Origin: Bufo bufo
Lineage: Eukaryota > Chordata > Amphibia > Anura > Bufonidae
Assembly: GCF_905171765.1 (NCBI RefSeq)
Contig: NC_053392.1
Span: 449,598,722 to 449,662,721, forward strand
Direction: 5' to 3'
DNA length: 64,000 nt
Position numbers and translations under genes: made by a program. Under the pieces are notes generated by a model, which saw only the letters and a list, made by a program, of their open reading frames with translations, searched no databases and was not told the origin of the DNA. This document shows positions 53,547 through 64,000 of this stretch, in pieces; position 1 is the first letter of the stretch; each line of letters begins with the position of its first letter.

Positions 53547-55264
53547 TAGAGATGGCCTTGCGGTTCGCCCGGCGGTCGTTTCACGTCGAACTTTGCGTGT
53601 TTGCGATTCGCCGAACATGCGAACATATGGAGAAATTCGCACCCGCCATATTATTTTACATTATGAAGAACTTTGACCCATGACACATACATCAGGTGGT
53701 ACAGGACAGCCAATTGAGACATTTCAGCACATGGACATACCCCCTACCTTATAAATAAACCTGATCTGGCCGCCATTTTACATTCAGTGTTTTGCCAGTG
53801 TAGGGAGAGGTTGCTGTGTGGAGCAGGGACAGGCTGTTAGGGACACCAAAAGCTAGCTAATAGGGCCACAAAAGTCATTTTAAGGACTAGTATAGGTGTG
53901 CTATTGATATGTGTGATACACAGAGGGGTGCGATATACTTATAATATACTTTTATAATGAGTCAAAAACACATAGATCTATACAGTGATCACCTGGAAGT
54001 CAGGGGGCTAGGGCTTACTAGGGCCATTTTTATATAGGGTAAGGTTCTGGACGGAGTCGTTCTTATCAGGACGGATGGTCTGTGGTTAGGCTATCAGGGC
54101 AAGAATAGCACCCCCTCGTAGGGCAATATCAGGGACATTTCTTTGCCCACCCTGTCCTTCAATACCACATTATCATCTAGCCCAGGGATAGATGTTTTTT
54201 GCTTTCCCTCCAGGATTCATGGATGTGCACTGGAACCCCCCGGATTGTGGTAGGACATATGGTTTCTGATTTGGTGCCGCTGAGCACCTGATTTAGTGCC
54301 GCCGAGCACTTGTTATTGCCTACCACATCTATGCTTTTTGCTTAACTTTAATAATTTAATTTATTTTCATTTTGAGGGATATCTTTACCATTCACATGTT
54401 CGCAAAATGGGTCCGCATTCATTCCGCAATTTTGTGGACCGGGTGCAGACCCATTCATTTTCAATTGGGCCAGAATGTGCTGTCCGCATCCGCATTTGCG
54501 GATCCACATCCGCATTTGCGGATCCGCACTTCCGCATCTGTGCTTACGTTTCCGCAAAAAAATAGAGCATGTCCTAGTCTTCTCCGCAATTGCAGACAAG
54601 ATTAGGCATTTTCTATTATAGTGCCAGCGATGTGCGGTCCACAAATTACGGAATGCACATTGCCGGTGTCCATGTTTTGCGGATCCGCAAAACATTTACG
54701 AACGTGTGAATGGACCCTAATAGTAAAATTATTAAAGGTTACGTTTTATCTTTATGTATATTCTAATGGGTTGCCTTCCTTGTACAATGTTATAATATAC
54801 TTTCTATGTTAGAAAGTATATTATAGTGCATTTGTATTGTGCGGCAGTTGTGTGCGGTTCTGCTGCGATATTGCAGGTATATAGATGGACAAGCGTTATT
54901 GGAACAAATAATTTCTACTGGTGTGATATACCAGTCGTCGCCCCAAAAAAATTATTAAAGCGTTAGATACCAATATACTTTCTTTATAGTGCATTTGGGT
55001 ACTGTATAGTGCATTTGCGCATTGAAAAAAATTATGAATGGAGATCGCAAATTCGAATAATACATCTGGTATATCACTGTCCATGTTGTGGGACTAGTTG
55101 TGCACTTCTACAAATTATTTCTTGGCTGCAAATATGAGCTGAAGTTTTTTTTAGGTTCGCCTGCCATTAAAATGAATGGAACCCGCAGCGAACTTGCGGT
55201 TCGCGAACATTTGATTGCGTTCGCGCGATCGAGAACCGTCCCGGCAAATGTTCGTCCATCACTA
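53547..55264. mobile_element. 1.7-kb non-autonomous hAT with perfect 8-bp duplication
   Basis: Starts TAGAGATGGCC and ends CCATCACTA, flanked by CTGCCTGT at 53539-53546 and 55265-55272. Subterminal sequence is GTTCG/CGAAC-rich as in the 15390 hAT. The interior tract AAAAGTCATTTTAAGGACTA is nearly shared with the 13-kb element (about 14050). It contains a TTCACA-type MITE at 54388-54717. No transposase. Confidence 0.9.
54388..54717. mobile_element. Foldback MITE, CCATTCACA type
   Basis: CCATTCACATGTTCGCAAAA on the left pairs with the right end (CGAACGTGTGAATGGACCC). The left terminus is short by about four bases, with TTA beside it; TAA follows the right end. GCGGATCCGCA-type words fill the arms. 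Confidence 0.72.
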
Positions 55265-55272
55265 CTGCCTGT

Positions 55273-56480
55273 GGATGCGGCCCGGCTGCAGGACCAGGAG
55301 AAGGAACCTCTTGTTGCATAAGCTGGTGGACATTTTGGACATTTCTGTTTTCCCAATGGATTGAGTGATGCTGTTTCATGTGGTTCAATAGAGCTGCGGT
55401 GCCTATGTTTGTGTTTGACTGCGCACGGCTTATTTTACTTTTGATCTTGCATAGGGCAATGCTGTTGTCTTCAGGCAGCATGGAGAAAAACTTCCAGATG
55501 GGAGATACTCACACAGAGCTAGTGGCAGCTGCGGTTGGCTTAACTCAGGCATGTTTAACCCACAGTATCACCCGTTCCCAAAGTCGATCTGGCCCTGGCA
55601 GTTTTTTGGGAGGTTCTAGCCATATGTCGCCTCTGCTTTTTATTGCTGTTGCTGCCACCACCCTCTTCCTCAGATGTAGCCTCCCCCTCAGCACCCAGAT
55701 CACACTCATCATCAGAGTCCTTACCCTACCCACCACTTTTCTCAGACTGCGATATGCCATTGTGAGCTCCTTGGCCTCCACCCTGATTTCCTGTGCTGCA
55801 TTTCCCCAGAGTGCCACTGTAACCACCACCCTGGCTATAAGTGCCATCATCCCTATCCTGCCCCTTGAAACCCCTCCTCATGGCAGTCCAAACGCTGACT
55901 GTTCGCACACAAGTCATCAACAGTGAGACTCTCTTGACTATTTGCTGTAGTATGTGGTGGGGTTTTGAATCTCCTTCTCATGGTTATCCAAATGCTGACT
56001 GCTCTCACACAAGTCATCAACAGGGAAACGCTTTTGACTAAATGTTGTAGTGCATGATGGTTTTTTGATGCCTCTTTGGCAAAAAGGAAGCATCCCACTA
56101 GGGGGGACAGTTAAACAAAGAGGATGCAACTGAAAGGCTTCTCAGGGAATGCAAGGAGAAGCAGGAGTAATGCCGTGACCCCTGGGACCAAGGCATGGTA
56201 TCAGACTCAAACGTGACCTCTATGTCATCCTGCTGTGACTGAAAGGTGGAGTGAGCCATCAAGTCGTCAATTTCCTCCTCTTTTTCCTGAATAATAATGT
56301 TGCGGCTTTTGGAAGCCAGGGATCACTGTGGCCTACTACTACTATTACTACTTCCTGGATGGCTGCTAGGTCCCATATACTGGCTCTGGGAGGACAAGAC
56401 CTGGGCCTTTTATTTGGAACTCTTCTGTATTCCAGACATTTTATCACGTGGCCTAATGAAAACTCACAAGTTTCATAAAT
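55273..56480 (-). pseudogene. BED-hAT upstream part with BED finger (copy 3, 5' part)
   Basis: On minus, SKISRAQSNTNIGTAALLNHMKQHH at about 55460-55380 is the BED finger, followed by proline-rich linker sequence up to the insertion at 55272. Its second cysteine position reads Lys, so the finger is damaged. Upstream, 55545-55620 corresponds to 6475-6550 in copy 1, and 56110-56340 corresponds to 42340-42640 in copy 2. Two short TCTCATGG/CAGTCCAAACGCTGACTG-type repeats lie at 55875-56030. No open frame spans the region. Confidence 0.7.
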
Positions 56481-56689
56481 GAAAAGTCATGGGTTTTGTA
56501 CACAGTCACACAAATTATGGAATGGTTATAGCAAAATTGCAAGTGTGTTTTCTGTAATTTAAAGACCGAGGCACAATTAAATGTCCTTTTTTCTGCAAAC
56601 ACACTAAACACTACTATTAACAATTTACGTTGGGAATATTGCAGTATTGATGCCAGTAATATTTCTGGTTACTGTGTCATGTATGTTTA

Positions 56690-59140
56690 ACCCCTTCCTG
56701 ACCGCAATCTGTATATATACGTGATAGCTGCACATACCCTGTGCAGCTACCACGTGTATAGATGTCATGGCAGCTTTTTAATACAAGCGCTGCAAAGCGC
56801 TTGGATTAAAGCTTCTGCCCCTGTCCTGCTGCTGTCACGGACAGCATACAGTTCAGTAATGCCAGCAAGGGACCAATCAGAGTGGCCCCTTGCCGACAAT
56901 CGATCCGATTGGTTAGTCTGTGCAGTAAAAAAAATGCCGGTTTCAGGCTCTGATCTGCGCTCTGCAGATCAGAGCCTGAAATCAGGTAATGTATCCTCGT
57001 GCCCCCCCTCCCCGATCTGTGCCCCCCATCTGTGCCCCTCCAAGTCCCCCTTGTGTACGCCTGCCGCTGAATCTATCCGCTGCTTATCTCCTGCCTCCTG
57101 CGGTCCGCCCCCTCCCCACCCCATACATTCCTCCTGCCCCCTCAATGCTGGCCGTGACCCCCCCCTTTCCAGCGCTGCCCCCATGCCGTGCGGTCCCCCT
57201 GCTGTGTGTGATGGCGGCGGCTCCATTCCTGAGCCGCCGCCATCAGCAGAGAGTGTCAGCTCTATGCTGACACTCTGCTGTAACCCCATGGGGTTAATAG
57301 AGGGAGGGGGCTCCCTCTCTCCACCATCGGGGCTGCTGCGCTGCCAATGAAGCGCCCGATGGTTGCCATGGCAACCGGACGCTTTGCAAAAGCGTCCGCT
57401 GTTGCCACCTACAGGGCATCTGATTGTATTATACTTTGCAATGCAAGAGCATTGCAAAGTATAGTACAGCCATCAGCCCCACTGGATCTTCAAGATCCAA
57501 GAGTGACTTGATAAAAAAAAATGTAAATAATAAAAGTAAAAATAAATAAATAAAAATGTAAAATTAAAAAAAGAAATTGCTTTTTCCTATAAAAAATGAT
57601 GACCCCCAAAATAGTACCAATCAAACCGTTACCCCATCCCGCAAAAAATGATACCCTATTTAAGACAATCGCCCAAAAAATAAAAAATCTATGGCTCTCA
57701 GACTATGGAGACACTAAAACATCATTTTTATGGTTTCAGAAATGCTATTATTGTGTAAAACTTAAATAAATAAGAAAAAGTATACATATTAGGTATTGCC
57801 ACGTCTGTAACAATCTGCTCTATAAAAAACTGTCACATGACCTAACCCCTCAGATAAACGCTGTAAAAATAAATAAATAAAAACTGTTCCAAAACAGCCA
57901 ATTTTTTGGTCACCTTGCCCCATAAAGCGTAATAATGAATGATCAAAAAATCCTATGTACCCAAAAATGGTACCAATAAAAACCTCAACTCTTTCTGCAA
58001 AAAATTAGCCCCTGCACAAGACGATCGGCGGAAAAATAAAAAACATATGGCGTTCAGAAAATGGAGACACAAAACATAATTTCTTTTTCAAAATTGCTTT
58101 ATTATGTAAAACTGAAACAAACAAAGAAAGTAGACATATTTGATATCATTGCGTCCGTAACAACCTGCTCTATAAAAATAGCACATGATCTACCCTGTCA
58201 GATGAATCTTGTAAAAAAAATTAAAAAAAATGTGCCAAAACAGCCATTTTTGGTTACCTTGCCTCACAAAAAACTTAATATAGAGCAATTAAAAATCATG
58301 TGTACCCCAAAATAGTCAAAATAGTACCAATAAAACTGGCACCTTATCCCCTAGTTTCCAAAATAGGGTCACTTTTTGGGAGTTTCTACTGTATGGGTGC
58401 ATCAGGGGGCTTTAAATGGGACATGGCATCTAAAACCAGTTTAGCAAAGTCTGCCTTCCAAAAACCATACGGAGTTCCTTTCCTTCTGCGCCCTGCAGTG
58501 CGCCCTTACATCAGTCTACGACCACATGTGGGGTGTTTCTGTAAACCGCAGAATCAGGGTAATAAATGTTGAGTTTTGTTTGGCTGTTAACCCTCAATGT
58601 GTTAAAGGAAAAAATGTAATAAAATGGAAAATCTGCCAAAAAAGTGAAATTTAGAAATTTAATCTCGATTTTCCTTGAATTCTTGTGGAACACCTAAAGG
58701 GTTAACAAAGTTTGTAAAATCAGTTTTGAGTAACTTGAGGGGTGTAGTTTCTACAATGGGGTCATTTATGGGGGGTTTCCATTATGTAAGCCCCACAAAG
58801 TGACTTCAGACCTGAACCTGGTCCTTAAAAAGTGGGTTTTGGAAATTTTCTTAAAAATTTGAAGAATTGCTTCTAAACTTCTAAGCCTTCTAACGTCCTA
58901 AAAAAATAAAATGACATTTCCAAAACGATGCCAACATAAAGTAGACATATGGGAAATGTTAAGTAGTAAATATTTTATTAGGTATGACTTTCTGTTTTAG
59001 AAGCAGAGAAATTGAAATTTTTAAAATTGTGAATTTTTCAATTTTTTTTTATAAATTTGGTATTTTTTCATAAATAAAGGTGAACTATATTGACTCAAAT
59101 TTATGACTATCATAAAGTACAATATGTCACTAGAAAATCT
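56690..59140 (-). repeat. Abundant DNA repeat, copy 2 (near full length)
   Basis: Left end TTTAACCCCTTCCTGACCGC. The rest matches copy 1 in reverse from about 57580 onward, including CTTGAGGGGTGTAGTTTCTA and CTTTAGGTG-type tracts. The outer ends of the family share CCCCTTCCTGAC, a short terminal inverted repeat. This copy loses the far end near 59140. A C-rich stretch at 57000-57240 gives spurious proline-rich frames. Confidence 0.7.
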
Positions 59141-59159
59141 CTGAATGCAGATTCAACAA

Positions 59160-60330
59160 AATCCCTTATTAAAACACACATTGCAAACTTATAATGTAAT
59201 TATTCTCCCCCACACACCACTAATATAAATATGTGGGGATTTCTGTCTAAATCATTTACATTTAAAAACGCAGGTTCAAAAAAACTTTTTTCACTGTTAA
59301 GACACACATTGCAAACTTCTAATGCGATTATTCCACAGTATACCACCAATATATTATATAGAGCAAAACATACAATGTTATGTGCCATGACGGCTACCAT
59401 ACAATTCAGGGAGTGTAGGTTCCACATGCATACTGGGCCCACTTTAATTTTTATCATCTTTGGTGCCAAAATGGCCTCCATTATATCCAGGGAATGCAGG
59501 TACCAACATGCATCCCGAGCCCACTCCACACCTCTCCTGGTGCCAAATGGCCACCAACGAATGCAATGAGAGTCCACCCTATACCTATCCTGGTGCCAAA
59601 GGGCTTCCAGTGAATGAGGGAGAGCAGGCTAAGCTTTATACTCACACTAATTAAAATCAGCCTATGGGGCAGACAGGCCGGTCAGGAGTGCACGACTGAA
59701 GTGTCAGCCACACCTCCAGTACAAACTGCAAAGAATAAAAGGGGGTAAGTTAGCACATCCCAATGCGCAGGTGCATGTTGCTATGGCTGAAAACACAACA
59801 TAGGACAAAACATACAATGCAACAGCTCTCTGCAAACCAAATAAAGTACAAAAATGAATTATATAGCTTATGATATGCTTGTAAATTAGAAATGCTTGGC
59901 AAATCATTTTGAACAAAATATTTGAGACCGTCTGCTGCACATCAAGGCGATCTCTGTAAGACGGGAACCTAACACTAAATTCTACCTGTTATGTGCCATG
60001 ACGGCTACCATACAATTCAGGGAGTATAGGTTCCACATGCATGCTGGGCCCACTTTAATTTTTATCATCTTTGGTGCTAAAATGGCCTCCATTATATCCA
60101 GGGAATGCAGGTGCCAACAATATACTGTAACAATGCAGAAAAGTGCAATAAGGTTTCTGTCTACTGTGTTATGTGCATTTAAAAAAGCAGATTCAAAAAA
60201 TACTTTTTCTTTAACTCCTGGAGTCATGGACAGACATGGCCGGCGGGTTTCCGCTGTTTCAAACAGCAGAGACCAGCAGCTAGTTACCACAACTAGCAAT
60301 AATGCCAATTGCGGTCATTAAAGCCTTTAG
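59160..60330. repeat. Locally duplicated unclassified sequence
   Basis: A tract of about 128 bp at 59378-59505 (CATGACGGCTACCATACAAT start) recurs directly at 59989-60118 with about four differences. The AAGACACACATTGCAAACTT phrase also recurs near 59170 and 59300. Between them a shorter unit (CTGGTGCCAAA and surroundings) repeats three times at 59450-59610. No gene. Confidence 0.6.
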
Positions 60331-60629
60331 ATGCCATGATCAAGTGAGATCATAGCATCTAAAGGGTGAAAAACCTGGAACTCGTGCTTTCGGGCTTCTT
60401 ACCGGCATCCTCTGTGGCCAATGAGGATGCCAGTATGCAGCCAATGAGGATGCATTTAAATAGATGTAAAAAAATCTATGAATGTTCAAAACTAAGAACA
60501 AAAAATTGGATATTGCAGGCTCAAATATGAGATTCAAAATCATATAAAAAAAGTTAAAAAAAAATTAAAAAATATATAAAACATTCTAGTTAAAATGAAA
60601 GTGTAAATCACCCCCTTTCAGTATAATTA

Positions 60630-61470
60630 ACCCCTTAAGGACCCATGCCGTACATGTACGCCATTTCTGTCCAGGACGTACATATACTGCGCTCGCCCGA
60701 TCAGCAGCAGGGGGGTCCAGCAGTCACTGATAGCCGTACCCCTGCTGCATGCATCAGCATCGGTGAAGTAACCGATGCCGGCGCATTGACCCTCGATGTG
60801 CCGCAGTCAGCGCTGACCACGGCTTGTGTGATGTTGGGCGGGGATCGGAGCTGCCATCGGGTCCCTGTGCTGCTGTGACGGGGACCCGATGGCATGGAAG
60901 GCAGCTCGATGCCTTCCTTAGGCATCGGGCTGCTTCCCGGGGGAGAGACTGAGATTCAGCCCCCTGGATCTCACAGGCAGGAAGCTATATGTGTAATACA
61001 CACTGTATTATACTTACAGCCAATGCATTCCAATACAGAAGTAGTGGAATGCATTGTGAAGTGGATCAGACCCCCAAAAGTTGTCCCAAAGTGGGACAAA
61101 AAAGAAAGTGGAAAAAAATTAGAAAAAATTAAGTGTCCCCCTCAAAAAATGTAAAGTTTCAAGTAAAAAAAAAAAGAAACGTAATTTTCCCCAAATAAAG
61201 AATTATTTTTTTTGTAAAAAATAGAAAAAAAAAGAAGAAAAGTAGACAAATTAGGTATTGCCGCGTCCATATCGACCGGCTCTATACACATATCACATGA
61301 CCTAACCCCTCAGATGAACGCCGTAAAAAAATAAAAAATAAAAACTGTGCTAAAATTTAAAAAAATTGGTCACCTTACATCACTAAAAGTACAACACCAA
61401 GCAATCAAAAAGGTGTATGCCCGATAAAATAGTACCAATCTGACCATGACCAAAAAATGAGCCTCTACCT
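60630..61470 (-). repeat. Abundant DNA repeat, copy 3 (partial)
   Basis: Starts AACCCCTTAAGGACCCATGC. The tract at 61250-61440 (AGGTATTGCC, CACATGACCTAACCCCTCAG) follows 57790-57970 of copy 2. It ends where gypsy pol begins at about 61471. Confidence 0.65.
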
Positions 61471-64000
61471 AAGACACTGGGACAGACATCCTCTCCTCAG
61501 GACCATAACCCTCCCAATGAACGAGATACTGGAGAGAACCACGGATAATGCGATAATCCACAATCCTAGAGACCTGAAATTCAAGATTACCATCAACAAC
61601 AATCGGAGGAGGAGGCAAAGAGGAGGGTACAGTGGGTTGGACATAAGGCTTTAATAGGGACCTGTGAAAAACATTATGGATCTTCCAAGTCTGAGGAAGA
61701 TCAAGACGGAAGGCAACGGGATTGATGACGGACAAGATCTTGTAAGGCCCAATAAACTTAGGACCCAACTTCCAGGAGTGAACCTTCAGTTTGATATTCT
61801 TTGTAGACAACCACACCAGATCAACCACATTCAGGTCCGGACCAGGCACACGTCTCTTATCCGCCACATGCTTATATCTCTCACTCATCCTCTTCAGATT
61901 ACCCTGAATATTTTGCCAAATAAATGACAAAGATGAGGAAAATCTCTCCTCATCAGGTAAACCAGAAGACCCCTCTCCAGCGAATATCCCAAACTGTGGA
62001 TAAAAGCCATATGCACCAAAAAATGGTGACTTATCAGAGGACTCCTGGCGACGGTTATTTAAAGCAAACTCAGCAAGGGACAAAAAAGAATACCAATCCT
62101 CCTGTTTCTCCGCCACAAAACTGTGCAGATATGTCTCCAGATTCTGATTGACTCATTCGGTCTGACCATTCGACTGCGGGTGAAAAGCAGAAGAGAACGA
62201 CAACCGAATCACCAAGCGAAAACAGAAGGCCTTCCAGAATCTGGAAACAAATTGCGTGCCCCTATCAGAAACGATGTCTGAAGAAATGCCATGCAATTTA
62301 ACAATGTGATCAACAAACGCTTGCGCCAACGTCTTAGCATTGGGTAACCCAGGAAAGGGAATGAAATGCGTCATTTTTCTAAAACGGTCCACTACCACCA
62401 AAATCACAGTCTTCCCCAAGGAACAAGGCAGGTCTGTAATGAAGTCAATGGACAGATGCGTCCAAGGACAGGAAGGAATGGGTAACGGGAGGAGAGAACC
62501 TGATGGCCGTGAATGAGGGACCTTGGCACGAGTGCAGGTCTCGCAGGCTGCCACAAAACCCTCAACTGTCTTACGAAGAGCCGGCCACCAGAATCTCCGA
62601 GCAATGAGATCCACTGTGGCTCTACTCCCCGGGTGCCCAGCAAGGACCGTATCGTGGTGCTCCTTAAAAACCTTGTGTCGTAAAGCGAGAGGCACAAACA
62701 ACCTCCCAGGAGGACAAAGATCAGGAGCCTCTGCCTGGGCTTCCTGAACCTCTGCCTCCAAATCAGGATAAAGAGCAGAGACGACCACCCCTTCAGCCAA
62801 AATGGGACCCGGGTCTTCAAAGTTCCGCCCTCCCGGAAAACAACATGACAGGGCATCTGCCTTCACATGTTTAACTCCAGGGCGGAACGTGACGACAAAA
62901 TTAAACCTAGAGAATAACAAAGACCATCTGGCTTGTCTCGGGTTCAGACGCTTGGCCGATTCCAAGTAGGCCAGATTCTTATGGTCGGTAAACGCGGTAA
63001 TAGGGTGTCTGGGTCCCTCTAACCACTGGCGCCATTTCTCAAAAGCAAATTTGATGGCCAACAACTCCCTATCTCCCACATCATAATTTCTCTCTGCAGA
63101 GTAGAGTTTCCTTGAGAAAAAGGCACACGGTCGCCATTTAGCAGGAGAGGGACCCTGAGATAAGACCGCACCCACACCCACCTCAGAAGCGTCCACCTCA
63201 ACAATAAAAGATAGAGAGACATCAGGTTGTACCAAAATGGGAGCGGAAGCAAAACTCTTTGATACTAGAAAAGGCTTTAAGCGCATCTACCGACCAGAGC
63301 AAAAATCTACCCCCTTTTTAGTCATATCAGTGAGTGACATAACAACAGAGGAATAATTCGAAATGAACTTTCTGTAATAATTAGCAAAACCCGAAAACCG
63401 CATCAGCGCCTTCTGATTCTCAATCAAGCACAGAGCGGACCTTCTTAAGGTCCATGCGAAAACCAGAAGCGGAGAGAAGAAAACCAAGAAATTGAACCGC
63501 AAACACACATTTTTCCAGTTTAGCGTACAATTTATTCTCCCGCAGAATCAGCAAGACCTGACGTAGGTGGTCTCGATGAGTCTTGAAATCAGGAGAAAAA
63601 ATATGAATGTCATCTAGATACACCAGTACAAATTTCCCCATTAAATGATAAAAAATGCTATTCACAAAATGTTGGAAGACGGCCGGAGCATTCATCAAAC
63701 CAAAGGGCATAACCAAATTCTCGAAATGACCCTCAGGGGTATTGAAGGCCGTCTTCCATTCGTCCCCTTCCCTGACCCTGACTAGGTTGTATGCCCCTCT
63801 TAAATCCAACTTAGAAAAAACTTTAGCCCCAACAATCTGGTTAAACAGGTCCGGGATCAGAGGAAGCGGATATGGGTCACTAATTGTGATACGGTTCAGC
63901 TCCCTGAAATCCAGACAAGGTCTTAAAGAACCATCTTTTTTCTTAACAAAAAAAAACAAACTTTGAGGGTCAGATGCGTCCCTTTCTCAGGCTCTCAGAG
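61471..64000 (-). pseudogene. pol: Ty3/gypsy chromovirus pol (RT, RNase H, integrase, chromodomain), runs off right edge
   Basis: Read on minus from 63959: RT with [41 protein letters not shown] and VYLDDI; then [19 protein letters not shown] text; RNase H with FIVEVDASEVGVGAVLSQ, DRELLAIKFAFEKW and FTDHKNL; integrase with a His-His-Cys-Cys finger (AGHPGSRATVDLIARRFWW to CETCTRAK), catalytic Asp in LSIDFITDLP, Asp in VSDRGTQF and Glu in QSNGQTE; then a chromodomain (QYLVHWEGYGPEERM). Breaks: frame change near 63420, two small compensating frame changes at about 63265-63305 with a TAG between, and a TGA at 62153-62155 right after NGQTE. It is cut at 61471 within the chromodomain. Same family as 1-840. 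Confidence 0.92.

Noticed and set aside
56721..57350. 209-codon Ser/Pro-rich frame
   Set aside because: It lies in the C-rich part of a dispersed repeat whose other copies do not keep the frame.
1..64000. Host gene exons, tRNA or rRNA genes
   Set aside because: Scanning by eye found no spliced gene structure with conserved protein motifs outside mobile elements, and no tRNA-like A/B boxes in a cloverleaf context.

Overview
The window looks like a transposon-dense stretch of a vertebrate nuclear genome, most likely an anuran amphibian. That assignment is an inference from the repeat mix: several Tc1/mariner families, BED-finger hAT elements, a chromodomain Ty3/gypsy element, a second gypsy lineage, a Penelope-like element, an L1-type LINE and many foldback MITEs. 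I found no host protein-coding exon, tRNA, rRNA or CRISPR array. Almost every supported open reading frame belongs to a mobile element.

Layout. 1-840: 3' end of a chromodomain gypsy element and its LTR. 881-2424: decayed Tc1 element. 2427-7100: mostly unclassified sequence with one MITE and a degraded BED-hAT. 7107-8669: a complete DD37E Tc1-type transposon with an uninterrupted 338-codon transposase, the only intact gene seen. 9045-13670: a gypsy LTR tip, Penelope-like sequence, a 1.7-kb LTR-like insertion, an internally deleted Tc1 copy, a second gypsy 3' end and an old hAT fragment. 13680-26751: a 13-kb hAT composite bounded by a perfect 8-bp target duplication. It holds its own decayed transposase on +, a second 5.8-kb hAT on - (15390-21202), a MITE, minisatellites and a second LTR-like insertion (24544-25826).

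27300-33890: stem-loop MITEs and a large inverted-repeat element whose centre holds a mosaic DD36E Tc1, a Penelope RT fragment and a hAT end. 33893-36307: Tc1 truncated by a Penelope-like element with inverted terminal repeats. 37093-40216: a DD41D mariner-type element with a Tc1 inserted in its terminal repeat. 40407-41946: two foldback MITEs. 42776-46484: decayed L1-type LINE. 46485-48290: DNA repeats. 49150-51310: second gypsy lineage. 52430-56480: BED-hAT split by a 1.7-kb hAT MITE with a perfect 8-bp duplication. 56690-61470: copies of one abundant DNA repeat. 61471-64000: chromodomain gypsy pol on -, running off the right edge.

The genes do not form a pathway. The window is a record of successive insertions, and many boundaries are readable from target duplications. 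The best leads are the two LTR-like elements with a conserved 3' double hairpin, a shared TTCACAC foldback group with TTA/TAA target sites, two hammerhead-like motifs in Penelope-type repeats, minisatellites beside the termini of both large hAT elements, and the intact DD37E transposon. Family names rest on visible motifs; no database search was possible.
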